Source: DATHWB01 sp040902855 (GTDB lineage: Bacteria; Actinomycetota; Acidimicrobiia; Spongiisociales; ZC4RG35). Taken from it: DNA of 13,950 nt. Location of the stretch: NCBI GenBank assembly GCA_040902855.1, contig JBBDWN010000150.1:1-13950 (forward strand). The letters are read 5' to 3'. Numbering within the stretch: the first letter of the stretch is position 1; every line of letters begins with the position of its first letter. The notes below the pieces were generated by a model, which had not been told where the DNA came from, made no database searches, and was given only the letters and a program-made list of their open reading frames with translations. Made by a program: the position numbers and the translations under genes. Positions 1-7,264 of the stretch are shown in pieces.

Positions 1-18
1 CCAGGGTTTGCGGCGCGC

Positions 19-24
19 TATGAT
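19..24 (+). promoter_or_regulatory. candidate -10 box upstream of the rimP-nusA operon
   Basis: The hexamer TATGAT matches the sigma-70/SigA -10 consensus TATAAT at five of six positions and is an AT-rich spot in GC-rich DNA. The matching -35 box would start just before base 1, outside the window, so it cannot be tested here. A transcript from it would start near base 31 and run through the hairpin at 51-73 before reaching rimP. This is a weak call based on one hexamer. Confidence 0.25.
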
Positions 25-50
25 GGTGGGTCGACATCCGAGTTTCACTT

Positions 51-80
51 GAGGTGGGCGTGGCGCCCGCCTCTTTTGTT
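51..80 (+). terminator. intrinsic terminator or attenuator ahead of rimP
   Basis: GAGGTGGGCG (51-60) pairs with CGCCCGCCTC (64-73) over 10 bp with one G-U wobble. The loop is TGG, and TTTTGTT (74-80) follows directly. A GC-rich stem followed by a U run is the intrinsic terminator pattern. It either ends a gene to the left of the window or attenuates the nusA operon if the candidate promoter at 19-24 is real. One forward frame does end in TGA at 50-52, right before the stem, which fits the first reading. Confidence 0.55.
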
Positions 81-110
81 GCAGGGTCGCGATTTGCAGG
101 GTTGAGATTT
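81..110 (+). repeat. 15-bp imperfect tandem repeat in the rimP leader
   Basis: GCAGGGTCGCGATTT (81-95) is followed immediately by GCAGGGTTGAGATTT (96-110). The copies match at 13 of 15 positions. They lie between the hairpin at 51-80 and the rimP start, and the second copy supplies an AGGG that could serve the alternative TTG start at 109. Function is unknown; a local duplication or a paired protein or RNA binding site are both possible. Confidence 0.6.
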
Positions 111-135
111 GAAGAAGGCGGACGAGCGAAACGAA

Positions 136-615
136 ATGGCCATCACAGACGACGTGCGAGATCTGATCGAGCCTTGGCTGGCAGCCGAGCGTCTCGAACT
201 CGACGATCTGGAGCTGAAGGGCACCGGACCGGGGCGGACTCTGCGCGTCGTGGTCGACAGTGAGGAGCTCGTCGATCTGGACCGGATCGCCGAGGTGAGC
301 AACGGCATCAGCCGCCTGCTCGACGCCGAACTCGACATCGACGAGCCCTATCAACTCGAAGTCACGTCGCCCGGCCTCGAACGGACGCTGAGGACTCCTC
401 GTCACTTTCAGAAGTCTGTCGGCCGTGAGGTCAACATGAAGATCCGCCGCGAAGGCGAGACCATCCTCGTCAAAGGCCTTCTCGACCACGCCGGAGACGA
501 CCGCGGATCTGTCACCTCAGAGGACGGATCGGTCACCGAGTTCGCATACGAAGAGATCGCAAAGGCGCGGACCGTTTTCCGCTGGCAGGCCGCGCCCAAA
601 CCGGGGAAGAAGTGA
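136..615 (+). CDS. rimP: ribosome maturation factor RimP
   Basis: RimP assists late assembly of the 30S ribosomal subunit. The 159-residue product has the usual two-domain plan. The N-terminal alpha/beta domain (about 1-80) contains LRVVVDS (36-42) and ends in the family hallmark LEVTSPGLERTL (74-85). A C-terminal SH3-like barrel follows (about 90-150). The length fits the family, and the gene sits in its classic place directly before nusA, with a 10-bp gap. I chose ATG at 136 because the protein then begins like other RimP proteins, although no good Shine-Dalgarno precedes it. TTG at 109 is in frame, has AGGG 7 bases upstream and would add nine residues, so the start is uncertain. Identity is secure. 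Confidence 0.93.
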   Translation: MAITDDVRDLIEPWLAAERLELDDLELKGTGPGRTLRVVVDSEELVDLDRIAEVSNGISRLLDAELDIDEPYQLEVTSPGLERTLRTPRHFQKSVGREVNMKIRREGETILVKGLLDHAGDDRGSVTSEDGSVTEFAYEEIAKARTVFRWQAAPKPGKK

Positions 616-625
616 GGAGACGCGC

Positions 626-1768
626 ATGAAGATCGATTTCCAGGTGATGGAGGCTCTCGAGTTGCTCGAGCGGGAACGCGGCGTGCCGGTCGACACCATT
701 CTCGACGCCCTCGCCAACGCCCTGGTCAGCGCCTACAAGCGCAGCCCCGGAGCAGCCGAGGAAGCGCGCGTCACGATCGATCCAGACGGTGGCGACATCC
801 GGGTGTACGCCCAGGAACTGGACGAAGACGGCAACGTGACCCGCGAATGGGAGGACACCCCGGACGACTTCGGACGCATCGCCGCCCAGACGGCCAAGCA
901 GGTCATCGCGCAGCGTCTGCGGGAGGCAAAGCGTGAGCAGGTCTTCGACGTGTACGAGGGCCGTGAAGGCGATCTCGTGACGGGCATCGTCCAGCAGGTC
1001 GACAACCGTTACGCCATCCTCGACCTGGGTGACGCCGAGGCGATCGTCCCCGGCTCTGAACGCATCCCCTATGAGCGGCTCGAACGCGGCAACCGTGTGA
1101 AGGGCGTGATCATCGAGGTTCGGGGCGAAGGCAAAGGCCCCCAGATCGTCGTCTCGCGCAGCCATCCGGACCTCGTGCGTCGGCTGCTCGAACTGGAGGT
1201 GCCGGAACTCGTCGATGGCACTATCGAGATCGTTGCCATCGCCCGCGAGCCGGGGCACCGAACGAAGATCGCCGTGGTCAGCCACGAACCGAACGTCGAC
1301 CCCAAGGGAGCGTGCGTCGGAGCACGTGGCTCGAGGGTTCGTCAGGTCGTGAACGAACTGCGTGGCGAGAAGGTCGACGTGGTCCAATGGCGCGAGGACA
1401 CCCGCCAGTTCATCGCCGAGGCGCTGGGCCCCGCCAAGATCAAAGATGTTCTGATCAACGAGGAAGAGAAGGTCGCCGAGGTCATCGTGGGCCAGCACCA
1501 GCTTTCCCTGGCGATCGGCAAAGAGGGCCAGAACGCCCGCCTGGCAGCCCGACTGTCCGGCTACAAGATCGACATACGATCCGACGAACCCGAGCCAGAG
1601 CGTGAGCCCGCAGCCGGAGCTGTCGAAGTGGCCGAATCCGCCGACACCGACGATGCTCCGGTCGAAGAGTCCGATGTCGCTCCCGTTGCCGAGGGCGACG
1701 ACACTCCGGTCGCGGCGGTCGAGCCCCAGACGGGTGATGGCGAAGACGCTGCCGGCGAAGAAGAGTGA
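626..1768 (+). CDS. nusA: transcription termination/antitermination protein NusA
   Basis: NusA binds RNA polymerase and nascent RNA and controls pausing, termination and antitermination. The 380-residue protein shows, in order: the N-terminal polymerase-binding domain (about 1-105), an S1 domain (about 112-178), a first KH domain with DPKGACVGARGSRVRQVV (225-242), and a second KH domain with AIGKEGQNARLAARLSGY (296-313). Residues 321-380 form a Glu/Asp/Ala/Pro-rich acidic tail that is probably disordered. It ends after the KH domains, as in other Gram-positive NusA proteins, apart from that tail. ATG is preceded by GAGGAG at 614-619 with a 6-base spacer, which overlaps the rimP stop. It is followed by infB with no ylxR between them. 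Confidence 0.97.
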   Translation: MKIDFQVMEALELLERERGVPVDTILDALANALVSAYKRSPGAAEEARVTIDPDGGDIRVYAQELDEDGNVTREWEDTPDDFGRIAAQTAKQVIAQRLREAKREQVFDVYEGREGDLVTGIVQQVDNRYAILDLGDAEAIVPGSERIPYERLERGNRVKGVIIEVRGEGKGPQIVVSRSHPDLVRRLLELEVPELVDGTIEIVAIAREPGHRTKIAVVSHEPNVDPKGACVGARGSRVRQVVNELRGEKVDVVQWREDTRQFIAEALGPAKIKDVLINEEEKVAEVIVGQHQLSLAIGKEGQNARLAARLSGYKIDIRSDEPEPEREPAAGAVEVAESADTDDAPVEESDVAPVAEGDDTPVAAVEPQTGDGEDAAGEEE

Positions 1769-1771
1769 CGT

Positions 1772-1780
1772 GAGGTGGAG
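1772..1780 (+). promoter_or_regulatory. Shine-Dalgarno for infB, deciding between two GTG starts
   Basis: The purine-rich stretch GAGGTGGAG lies just after the nusA stop. It ends 5 bases before GTG 1786, a good spacing. The alternative GTG at 1780 overlaps its last base and would rely on GAGG alone. Starting at 1786 gives MAKVRIYE, the usual bacterial IF-2 N-terminus. Confidence 0.55.
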
Positions 1781-1785
1781 TGAGA

Positions 1786-3847
1786 GTGGCGAAAGTACGT
1801 ATTTATGAGATTGCGCGGGACCTCGACCTCGAATCGAAGGACGTCCTCGACAAGGCGTTAGAACTCGGTTTCGAAGTGAAGACGGCCTCCTCGAGTGTCG
1901 AGGAAAGCGATGTGGATCTCATCAAGCTCGCCTTNNNNNNNNNNNNNNNNNNNNNNNNNNNNNNNNNNNNNNNNNNNNNNNNNNNNNNNNNNNNNNNNNN
2001 NNNNNNNNNNNNNNNNNNNNNNNNNNNNNNNNNNAGCCGAACCGGAGTCCGCAGAAGAGCCTGACTCGGCGAGCGGTGACATCGGAATCGCCACGGTGCA
2101 CGAAGGGATGTCCGTCGCCGAGTTCGCCGAGGCGATCGGGGCGGCGGCAAGTGAGGTCGTCAAGGCGCTGATGTTGCGCGGACGGCCCGCAGGCGCGGCC
2201 GCGCAGATGCCTTCGGACATGTTCGAAGAGATCGCAGAGACCTTCGACGTCATCGTCGATCTCGCCGAGCCGCCCGCCGCCGAACCAAGCGGTCCTGCCA
2301 CCGCAGAGATGCCGGTGTTCGAGGACTCAGAGGCCGACCTCGTGGCCCGTCCGCCCGTGATCACCGTCATGGGCCACGTCGACCACGGCAAGACATCGCT
2401 CCTCGACCACATCCGCAAGGCCAAGGTCGTCGAAGGTGAAGCCGGTGGAATCACCCAGCACATCGGTGCATATCAGGTGGACGTCGGCGACAACCGCCTG
2501 ACATTCATCGACACGCCCGGTCACGAGGCATTCACGACGATGCGCGCCCGCGGGGCGGACGTCACCGACATCGTCGTGCTCGTGGTGGCAGCCGACGACG
2601 GTGTGATGCCTCAGACCATCGAGGCCATCAGTCACGCCAGGGCGGCCGGGGTCGAACTGGTCGTGGCGATCAACAAGATGGACCTCCCGGCAGCAGACCC
2701 GATACGGGTACGCACCGAACTCACCCAGCACGGTGTCATCGTCGAAGAACTCGGTGGCGACGTGACATCGGTCGAGGTTTCGGCCCAGACGGGCGCCGGC
2801 ATCGACAACCTTCTCGAAGTCCTCGACCTCATCGCCCAACTCCAGGAGTACAAGGCGAACCCCAAGCCGTCTGCCACCGGCGTCGTCATCGAGTCCCAAC
2901 TCGATCCAGGAATGGGCCCCACGGCGACCGTGATCATCAAACGAGGAACGCTCCAGCAGGGCGATTCGTTCGTGGCAGGGGCGGTGGCCGGCCGCGCCCG
3001 GGCACTGATGGATCACGAAGGAAACCGATTGAAGTCGGTCGGACCCAGCGCTCCGGTGCTGATCATGGGCTGGTCCGACGTCCCCACGGCTGGCGACATC
3101 CTCGAAGTCGTCAAGAACGACAAGGAAGCACGGTCGATCGCAGCAGACCGGGAGCAGTCCATCAAGGAAGAGGGCCAGGGGACGATCACGGGACGTGAAC
3201 GTCTGCAGGGTCTTCTCGAGCAATTGCGGTCCGAGGACACCGAAATGCGGGTGATTCTGAAGACGGATGCCCACGGCTCGCTCGAAGCGCTCAAGGAAGC
3301 CATCGCCAAGATCACCCGTGAAGACGGTCGGATCGACGTCCTCCACGGAGCGGTCGGCGGAATCAACGAGAACGACGTGACCCTGGCCGAGGTGACTGGA
3401 GCGATCATCATCGGCTTCAACGTCCGGCCCGACCCGAAGGCTCGCCGGTCGGCGGAGGAGTCCGGCATCGAAATCCGCACCTACAGCATCATCTACGAGC
3501 TGCTCGACGAGCTCGAAGCATTTCTGGTCGGTCAACTGTCGCCTGACCACGAGGAAGTGGTGCTTGGTTCGGCAGAGGTGCGGGCGCTGTTCAAGGTGCC
3601 GAGAGCCGGGACGATCGCAGGATGTCACGTCACCGAGGGCGTCGTACAGAGAAGTGCGAAGGCTCGGCTTCTACGCGACGGCGTTGTCGTCTTCGACGGT
3701 CGCATCGATTCGTTGCGGCGGTTCAAGGATGACGTTCGCGAGGTGGCATCCGGCTTCGAGTGCGGAATCGGCCTCGAGAACTTCAACGATGTGAAGGAAG
3801 GCGACGTCATCGAGGTCTACGAGATCCGCGAGGTCGCCCGCACCTGA
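1786..3847 (+). CDS. infB: translation initiation factor IF-2 (interrupted by an assembly gap)
   Basis: IF-2 is the GTPase that brings initiator fMet-tRNA to the 30S subunit and promotes subunit joining. The left part (49 residues, MAKVRIYEIARDL onward) is the first IF2N domain. After the N run come a second IF2N domain (2096-2270) and the GTPase domain, with G1 GHVDHGKT (2371-2394), G2 GGITQHIGAY, G3 DTPGHEAF (from 2510), G4 NKMD (2672-2683) and G5 SAQTG. The C-terminal beta-barrel and tRNA-binding domains run to the stop. The two halves are in different forward frames only because the 100-N placeholder is not the true gap length. The missing part is the linker between the IF2N domains, usually Pro/Ala/Gly-rich and hard to assemble. 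The sequence gives no reason to think the gene is broken. The stop overlaps the ylxP start as TGATG. Confidence 0.96.
1935..2034. other. assembly gap of 100 N inside infB
   Basis: Exactly 100 N, the usual placeholder for a gap of unknown length. The reading frame on the left enters the gap after the second base of a codon (TTN at 1933), and the frame on the right leaves it with the third base at 2035. The real missing sequence should therefore be a multiple of three if infB is intact. Its length in residues cannot be known from this window. Confidence 0.98.
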
Positions 3848-4143
3848 TGCACGCCGCGGCCATGCGGATCGAGTGTCACATTCCGGACAGCGACTCGCTG
3901 AAGGACAAGCGCAAGGTGATCCGTCCCTTCGCAGACGGCCTCCGACGCCTCGCCTCGCTGAGCGTCTCCGAGGTCGATCTGCACGACACGTGGCAGCGGT
4001 CGGTGTTCGGGGTGGCGATCGTGGCACCGGATGCGCCGGAGTTGGAGCGACTCATCGATCGCGTGCGGCGCTACGTTGACGATCAGCTCGAGATGAGCGT
4101 CGTCGACGTCAAGGTCACATATCTGGAGGCACCCGATGGGTGA
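3847..4143 (+). CDS. ylxP: YlxP, DUF503 family protein
   Basis: This small protein of 98 residues belongs to DUF503 (YlxP), a ferredoxin-like-fold family found next to rbfA in Gram-positive bacteria and suspected of a role in ribosome biogenesis or translation; its biochemical role is not settled. The family pattern is clear: RIECHIPDSDSLKDKRKVIRP near the start, then SVSEVDLHDTWQRSVFGVAIVAPD in the middle. ATG 3847 shares one base with the infB stop (TGATG), suggesting translational coupling, but gives a slightly longer start. A second ATG at 3862 (MRIECHIP) also fits the family. Neither has a strong Shine-Dalgarno, the best being GAGG at 3830-3833. The 3' end overlaps rbfA by 8 bp. Confidence 0.9.
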   Translation: MHAAAMRIECHIPDSDSLKDKRKVIRPFADGLRRLASLSVSEVDLHDTWQRSVFGVAIVAPDAPELERLIDRVRRYVDDQLEMSVVDVKVTYLEAPDG

Positions 4144-4495
4144 GGCGTCATTCTCCCGCATGCGCAGGGTCAATTCGATCGTCCGCCAGGTGCTCGCCGA
4201 ACAGGTCGAGCTCCTGAAGGATCCGCGGCTCGGGTTCGTGTCGATCACCGGTGTCGATACCGCTCCCAACCTGCGCCGTGCCGTCGTCTACTTCTCCTCG
4301 CTCGACCAGTCGACCATCGCCGAGACCCAGGCCGCGCTGGACGCTGCCGCCCCCCGGTTGCGCCGGGTCCTGGGAAGCCAGGTCCGTATGAAATACATCC
4401 CCGCCCTCGAGTTCAAGCCCGACCACGGCATCACCGAAGGTGAGAGAATCGACGCTGCCCTTCGCAAGATCCAGGAGCCGACCGATGACGAATGA
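4136..4495 (+). CDS. rbfA: 30S ribosome-binding factor RbfA
   Basis: RbfA is a cold-shock-associated assembly factor that binds the immature 30S subunit near 16S rRNA helix 1. The 119-residue product is the normal size, with a single KH-like fold. Recognisable stretches are RMRRVNSIVRQVLAEQV near the N-terminus, LKDPRLGFVSITGVD (the conserved D-P-R-L motif) and the C-terminal LEFKPDHGITEGERID, which matches the family's ending before a short acidic tail. ATG is preceded by GGAGG at 4125-4129 with a 6-base spacer. The start lies inside the end of ylxP and the stop lies inside the start of nrnA, so the three genes are probably translationally coupled. Confidence 0.96.
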   Translation: MGEASFSRMRRVNSIVRQVLAEQVELLKDPRLGFVSITGVDTAPNLRRAVVYFSSLDQSTIAETQAALDAAAPRLRRVLGSQVRMKYIPALEFKPDHGITEGERIDAALRKIQEPTDDE

Positions 4496-5475
4496 CCCGT
4501 TCGACGAAGCTGTCTCGGTACTCGCAGACAGCCGGCATCTCGTCCTCGCCTGCCACGTCGGTCCTGACGGCGACGCCCTCGGATCGATGCTCGGCCTCGG
4601 TATGGCCGCCAAGCAGGCCGGGAAAACGGTCATCGCCTCGTTCGGCACCCCGTTCACCGTTTCCGAGAATTACCGCTTCCTCAATACGGATCTATTGGTT
4701 CCGCCGTCCCAGGTGCCCGACGCACCCGAGGTCATGGTCACATTCGACGCCGGCTCCGCCGACCGTCTGGGGGAACTGGCCAAGGCAGCGAGCAACGCAG
4801 AGACGGTCGTGGGGGGGGANNNNNNNNNNCGTGGTGATCGATCACCACGTCACCAACACGGGCTTCGGCAAGGTGAACCTGATCGACCCCACGGCCGCTG
4901 CCACCGCCGAGATCGTCGTGATGCTGCTGGAACGGCTCGGGTGGCCGGTCGACGAGGAGATCGCGACCGCGCTCCTGACCGGGTTGGTGACCGACACCGG
5001 CCGGTTCCAGTACTCGAACACCACGCCGCGAACGCTGGAGGCCGCCGCCCGGATGGTGGAAGCCGGCGCACGACCCGAGATCATCGGCCAGCACGTCTAC
5101 GAGGAGACGCCGTTCGGCTATCTCCATGCGGCCGGGGCGGTCTTAGGCAGGGCGCAACTGGACGCCGAGCGGCGGCTCGTGTGGTCGGTTCTCACCATCG
5201 ACGACTTGAAGTCGGCGCAAATTTCGCCCACAGACACCGATCCGCTGATCGACGTCATACGCACGGCCGTCGAGTCGGACGTGGCCCTGTTGATCAAGGA
5301 GGTCGACGGGGGAAAGGTCAAGGCGAGCCTGCGATCCCGCGGGCGAGTCGACGTCGGCGCCATCGCCGTCGAGTTGGGCGGGGGAGGCCACCACAACGCA
5401 GCAGGATTCACCTTCGCAGGCACCGCGGAGGCAGCTGTGGAGGCGGTCCGGTCCCGGCTGGACCCGGTCGAGTGA
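4485..5475 (+). CDS. nrnA: NrnA-type DHH phosphoesterase: oligoribonuclease / pAp phosphatase (interrupted by a gap)
   Basis: NrnA degrades the shortest RNA oligomers and dephosphorylates 3'-phosphoadenosine 5'-phosphate; some actinobacterial members also cleave cyclic dinucleotides. DHH motif I, HVGPDGDALGS (24-34), and the motif II Asp in FDAG (D88) precede the gap. Motif III, VVIDHH, follows right after it. The DHHA1 domain ends with the substrate-binding GGGGHHNAAGF. These supply the two-metal catalytic site. A 10-N gap with a flanking G run puts the halves in different frames. Joining ETVV on the left to VIDHH on the right gives about 322 residues, normal for the family. The ATG has AGGAG 7 bases upstream and overlaps rbfA by 11 bp. 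Confidence 0.93.
4811..4829. other. assembly gap (10 N, 4820-4829) with a suspect G run
   Basis: Ten N follow a run of eight G and one A (4811-4819). The left flank before the run ends in GGTCGTGG, and the right flank starts CGTGGTGATC. The two share CGTGG, so the true sequence may have no missing bases at all. Collapsing the join restores the conserved NrnA stretch ETVVVIDHH in one frame. The G run looks like a read-end artefact rather than genomic sequence. Confidence 0.9.
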
Positions 5476-6332
5476 CCACCGGCTTTCTCGTCGTCGACAA
5501 ACCTTCGGGTATCACGTCCCACGACGTGGTGGACAAGGTTCGGAGGGCGACCGGCATCAAGAAGGCCGGCCACACCGGGACACTCGACCCGCTCGCGACC
5601 GGGGTGGTGGTCGTCGCCGTCGGCGGGGTGACGAGGTTGATCCGCTTCCTCCAGGACCTCGACAAGGAGTACGTCGCCACCGCCCGTTTCGGGGTCGCCA
5701 CCGACACCCTGGACGCAGACGGCGCGGTTACCGACGAGGTCGCGATGTCGGTGACGATCGATGATCTCGAATCAGTCCGATCGCAGTTCGTGGGGGAGAT
5801 CCAGCAGGTCCCGCCGATGGTGTCGGCCCTCAAGAAGGACGGACAGCGGCTCTACGACCTTGCACGACAGGGGGTCGAGGTCGAACGCGAGTCCCGCACG
5901 ATTCACGTCCATGAATTGGAGTTCTTGGACGTCGGTGACGGTGAGCACCCCCTCGTCACGTTCCGCGTCGTCTGTGGAAAGGGGACCTACGTGCGGTCGT
6001 TGGCCGACGATCTCGCCCGCGCCCTCGGCGGCGTCGCGCATCTGACGACGCTGCGCAGAACCCGCAACGGTGCGCTCATGGCTGAGGCGGCGGTACCGGT
6101 TGACCAGCTCGATCGATGGAGGGAACACCTCGTGACGCCGTCGGACGCGCTCAGCCACCTCCCGATCCTCGAGGCGGATGAGGAGATGGTTCGCCACGTG
6201 CGTAATGGCAGGTCGCTGGCCGTCGCGGGTCGGTCCGATGGACTCCTCAGGGTGCTCGGCACGGATGGCACACTGATCGCGGTGTACCGAATCGAAGACG
6301 GAGTCGCCCGGCCGGAGGTAGTGCTGGCGTGA
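5472..6332 (+). CDS. truB: tRNA pseudouridine(55) synthase TruB
   Basis: TruB converts U55 in the T-loop of tRNAs to pseudouridine and also acts as a tRNA chaperone. The 286-residue product begins TTGFLVVDKPSGITSHDVV, typical of the family. The catalytic motif GHTGTLDPLATG follows, with Asp39 as the nucleophile. Further on are VPPMVSALKKDGQRLYDLAR and GTYVRSLADDLARALG, both conserved in TruB. The C-terminal part (about 205-286) is the PUA-like region found in actinobacterial TruB. The start is GTG in a GTGA overlap with the nrnA stop (4 bp) with no clear Shine-Dalgarno of its own, so translation probably depends on coupling to nrnA. The stop overlaps the ribF start in the same way. Confidence 0.96.
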   Translation: MTTGFLVVDKPSGITSHDVVDKVRRATGIKKAGHTGTLDPLATGVVVVAVGGVTRLIRFLQDLDKEYVATARFGVATDTLDADGAVTDEVAMSVTIDDLESVRSQFVGEIQQVPPMVSALKKDGQRLYDLARQGVEVERESRTIHVHELEFLDVGDGEHPLVTFRVVCGKGTYVRSLADDLARALGGVAHLTTLRRTRNGALMAEAAVPVDQLDRWREHLVTPSDALSHLPILEADEEMVRHVRNGRSLAVAGRSDGLLRVLGTDGTLIAVYRIEDGVARPEVVLA

Positions 6333-7264
6333 TCCTGCGCGGCGATCCGTTCGGCTGGCACATCGATGCCGACTCCACTGCCGTGGCCATCGGCGTGTTC
6401 GACGGCGTGCACAGGGGGCATCAAGAGGTCATGAAGGATCTCACCGCCATGGCGCGGAACCGGGGCATCGTTCCTGTCGCCCTCACCTTCGATCCGCATC
6501 CGCTGGAGTTTCTCGCGCCCGACCACGCCCCGGATCTGCTGACGACCGTGGAGCAGCGCGCCGAGTTCCTCGGCCAATGCGGAGTCGAAATTCTCGGAGT
6601 GCTTCCGTTTCTCGAGATTCGGGATCTCGACCCGCGAGCGTTCGTGACCGAGATCCTCTGTCTGCGATTGAAGGTTGCAGCCATCGCCGTTGGCGAGAAC
6701 TTCCGATTCGGACGCGATCGCGGAGGGGACCCCCGACTCTTGTCCGAACTGGGTGAGGTGAACGGCTTCACCGTCGACGTCGTGGAGATGGTGGGTGACG
6801 GCGGACCAGACGGAGTCATCTCGTCGACCCGGATCCGCGAACTACTCAAGGCCGGAGACGTGAAGATGGCGGCGGCACTGCTTGGGCGGCCGTTCGTCTT
6901 GACGGGACCGGTGATCCACGGTGATGCTCGCGGCCGGTCGATCGGGTTCCCGACCGCCAATCTCCACGTTCCAGAGCGCATGGCAATCCCGGCCGACGGC
7001 GTCTACGCCGCCCGGGTGCACCGTCGCGGCGTCGTATATCCGGCTGTTGTCAACATCGGCGTCCGACCCACCTTCGGCGTCAGCGCCCGAACGATCGAGG
7101 CTCATCTGCTCGACTTCGAAGGGGATCTGTACGGTGAGTCCATCGAACTGCACTTCATCGATCGGATCCGCGAGGAGCGTCGATTCGACGGCGTCGAAGC
7201 GCTGACCACCCAAATCGCAGCGGACCGTGACCAGGCTGCGCACATCCTCGAGGAGACCGCATGA
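6329..7264 (+). CDS. ribF: bifunctional riboflavin kinase / FAD synthetase RibF
   Basis: RibF makes FMN from riboflavin and then FAD from FMN. The N-terminal FAD synthetase domain (about 15-180) has the nucleotidyltransferase motif GVFDGVHRGH (22-31), then GENFRFGRDRGGD (122-134) and SSTRIRELL (165-173). The C-terminal flavokinase domain (about 185-305) has GFPTAN (206-211), which binds ATP-Mg, and the likely catalytic Glu257 in TIEAHLLDF. At 311 residues it is standard length. The GTG start lies in a GTGA overlap with truB, with GGAGG at 6314-6318. RibF next to truB and rpsO is a common arrangement. I see no FMN riboswitch upstream, which fits its place inside an operon. Confidence 0.96.
   Translation: MILRGDPFGWHIDADSTAVAIGVFDGVHRGHQEVMKDLTAMARNRGIVPVALTFDPHPLEFLAPDHAPDLLTTVEQRAEFLGQCGVEILGVLPFLEIRDLDPRAFVTEILCLRLKVAAIAVGENFRFGRDRGGDPRLLSELGEVNGFTVDVVEMVGDGGPDGVISSTRIRELLKAGDVKMAAALLGRPFVLTGPVIHGDARGRSIGFPTANLHVPERMAIPADGVYAARVHRRGVVYPAVVNIGVRPTFGVSARTIEAHLLDFEGDLYGESIELHFIDRIREERRFDGVEALTTQIAADRDQAAHILEETA

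Noticed and set aside
109..135. TTG at 109 as the rimP start
   Set aside because: It has an AGGG at a fair distance but adds nine residues not typical of RimP. ATG 136 is preferred, with low certainty between the two.
533..1498. 321-residue open frame on the minus strand across nusA
   Set aside because: Antisense shadow of NusA with no family features.
2327..3628. 433-residue open frame on the minus strand across infB
   Set aside because: Antisense to the IF-2 GTPase domain, rich in Asp/His/Arg/Val as expected from the complement of GC-rich codons, with no start signal.
4811..4819. G run in nrnA as a programmed frameshift or phase-variable tract
   Set aside because: It stops at a run of N, both flanks share CGTGG, and removing it restores the conserved motif. 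An assembly artefact explains it better.
4440..6332. Apparent 630-residue fusion of nrnA and truB in one frame
   Set aside because: It arises because the 10-N gap shifts the frame. The stretch between the gap and truB in that frame is Arg/Gly-rich shadow sequence, while the true NrnA C-terminus with its DHHA1 motif is in the next frame and ends at 5475.
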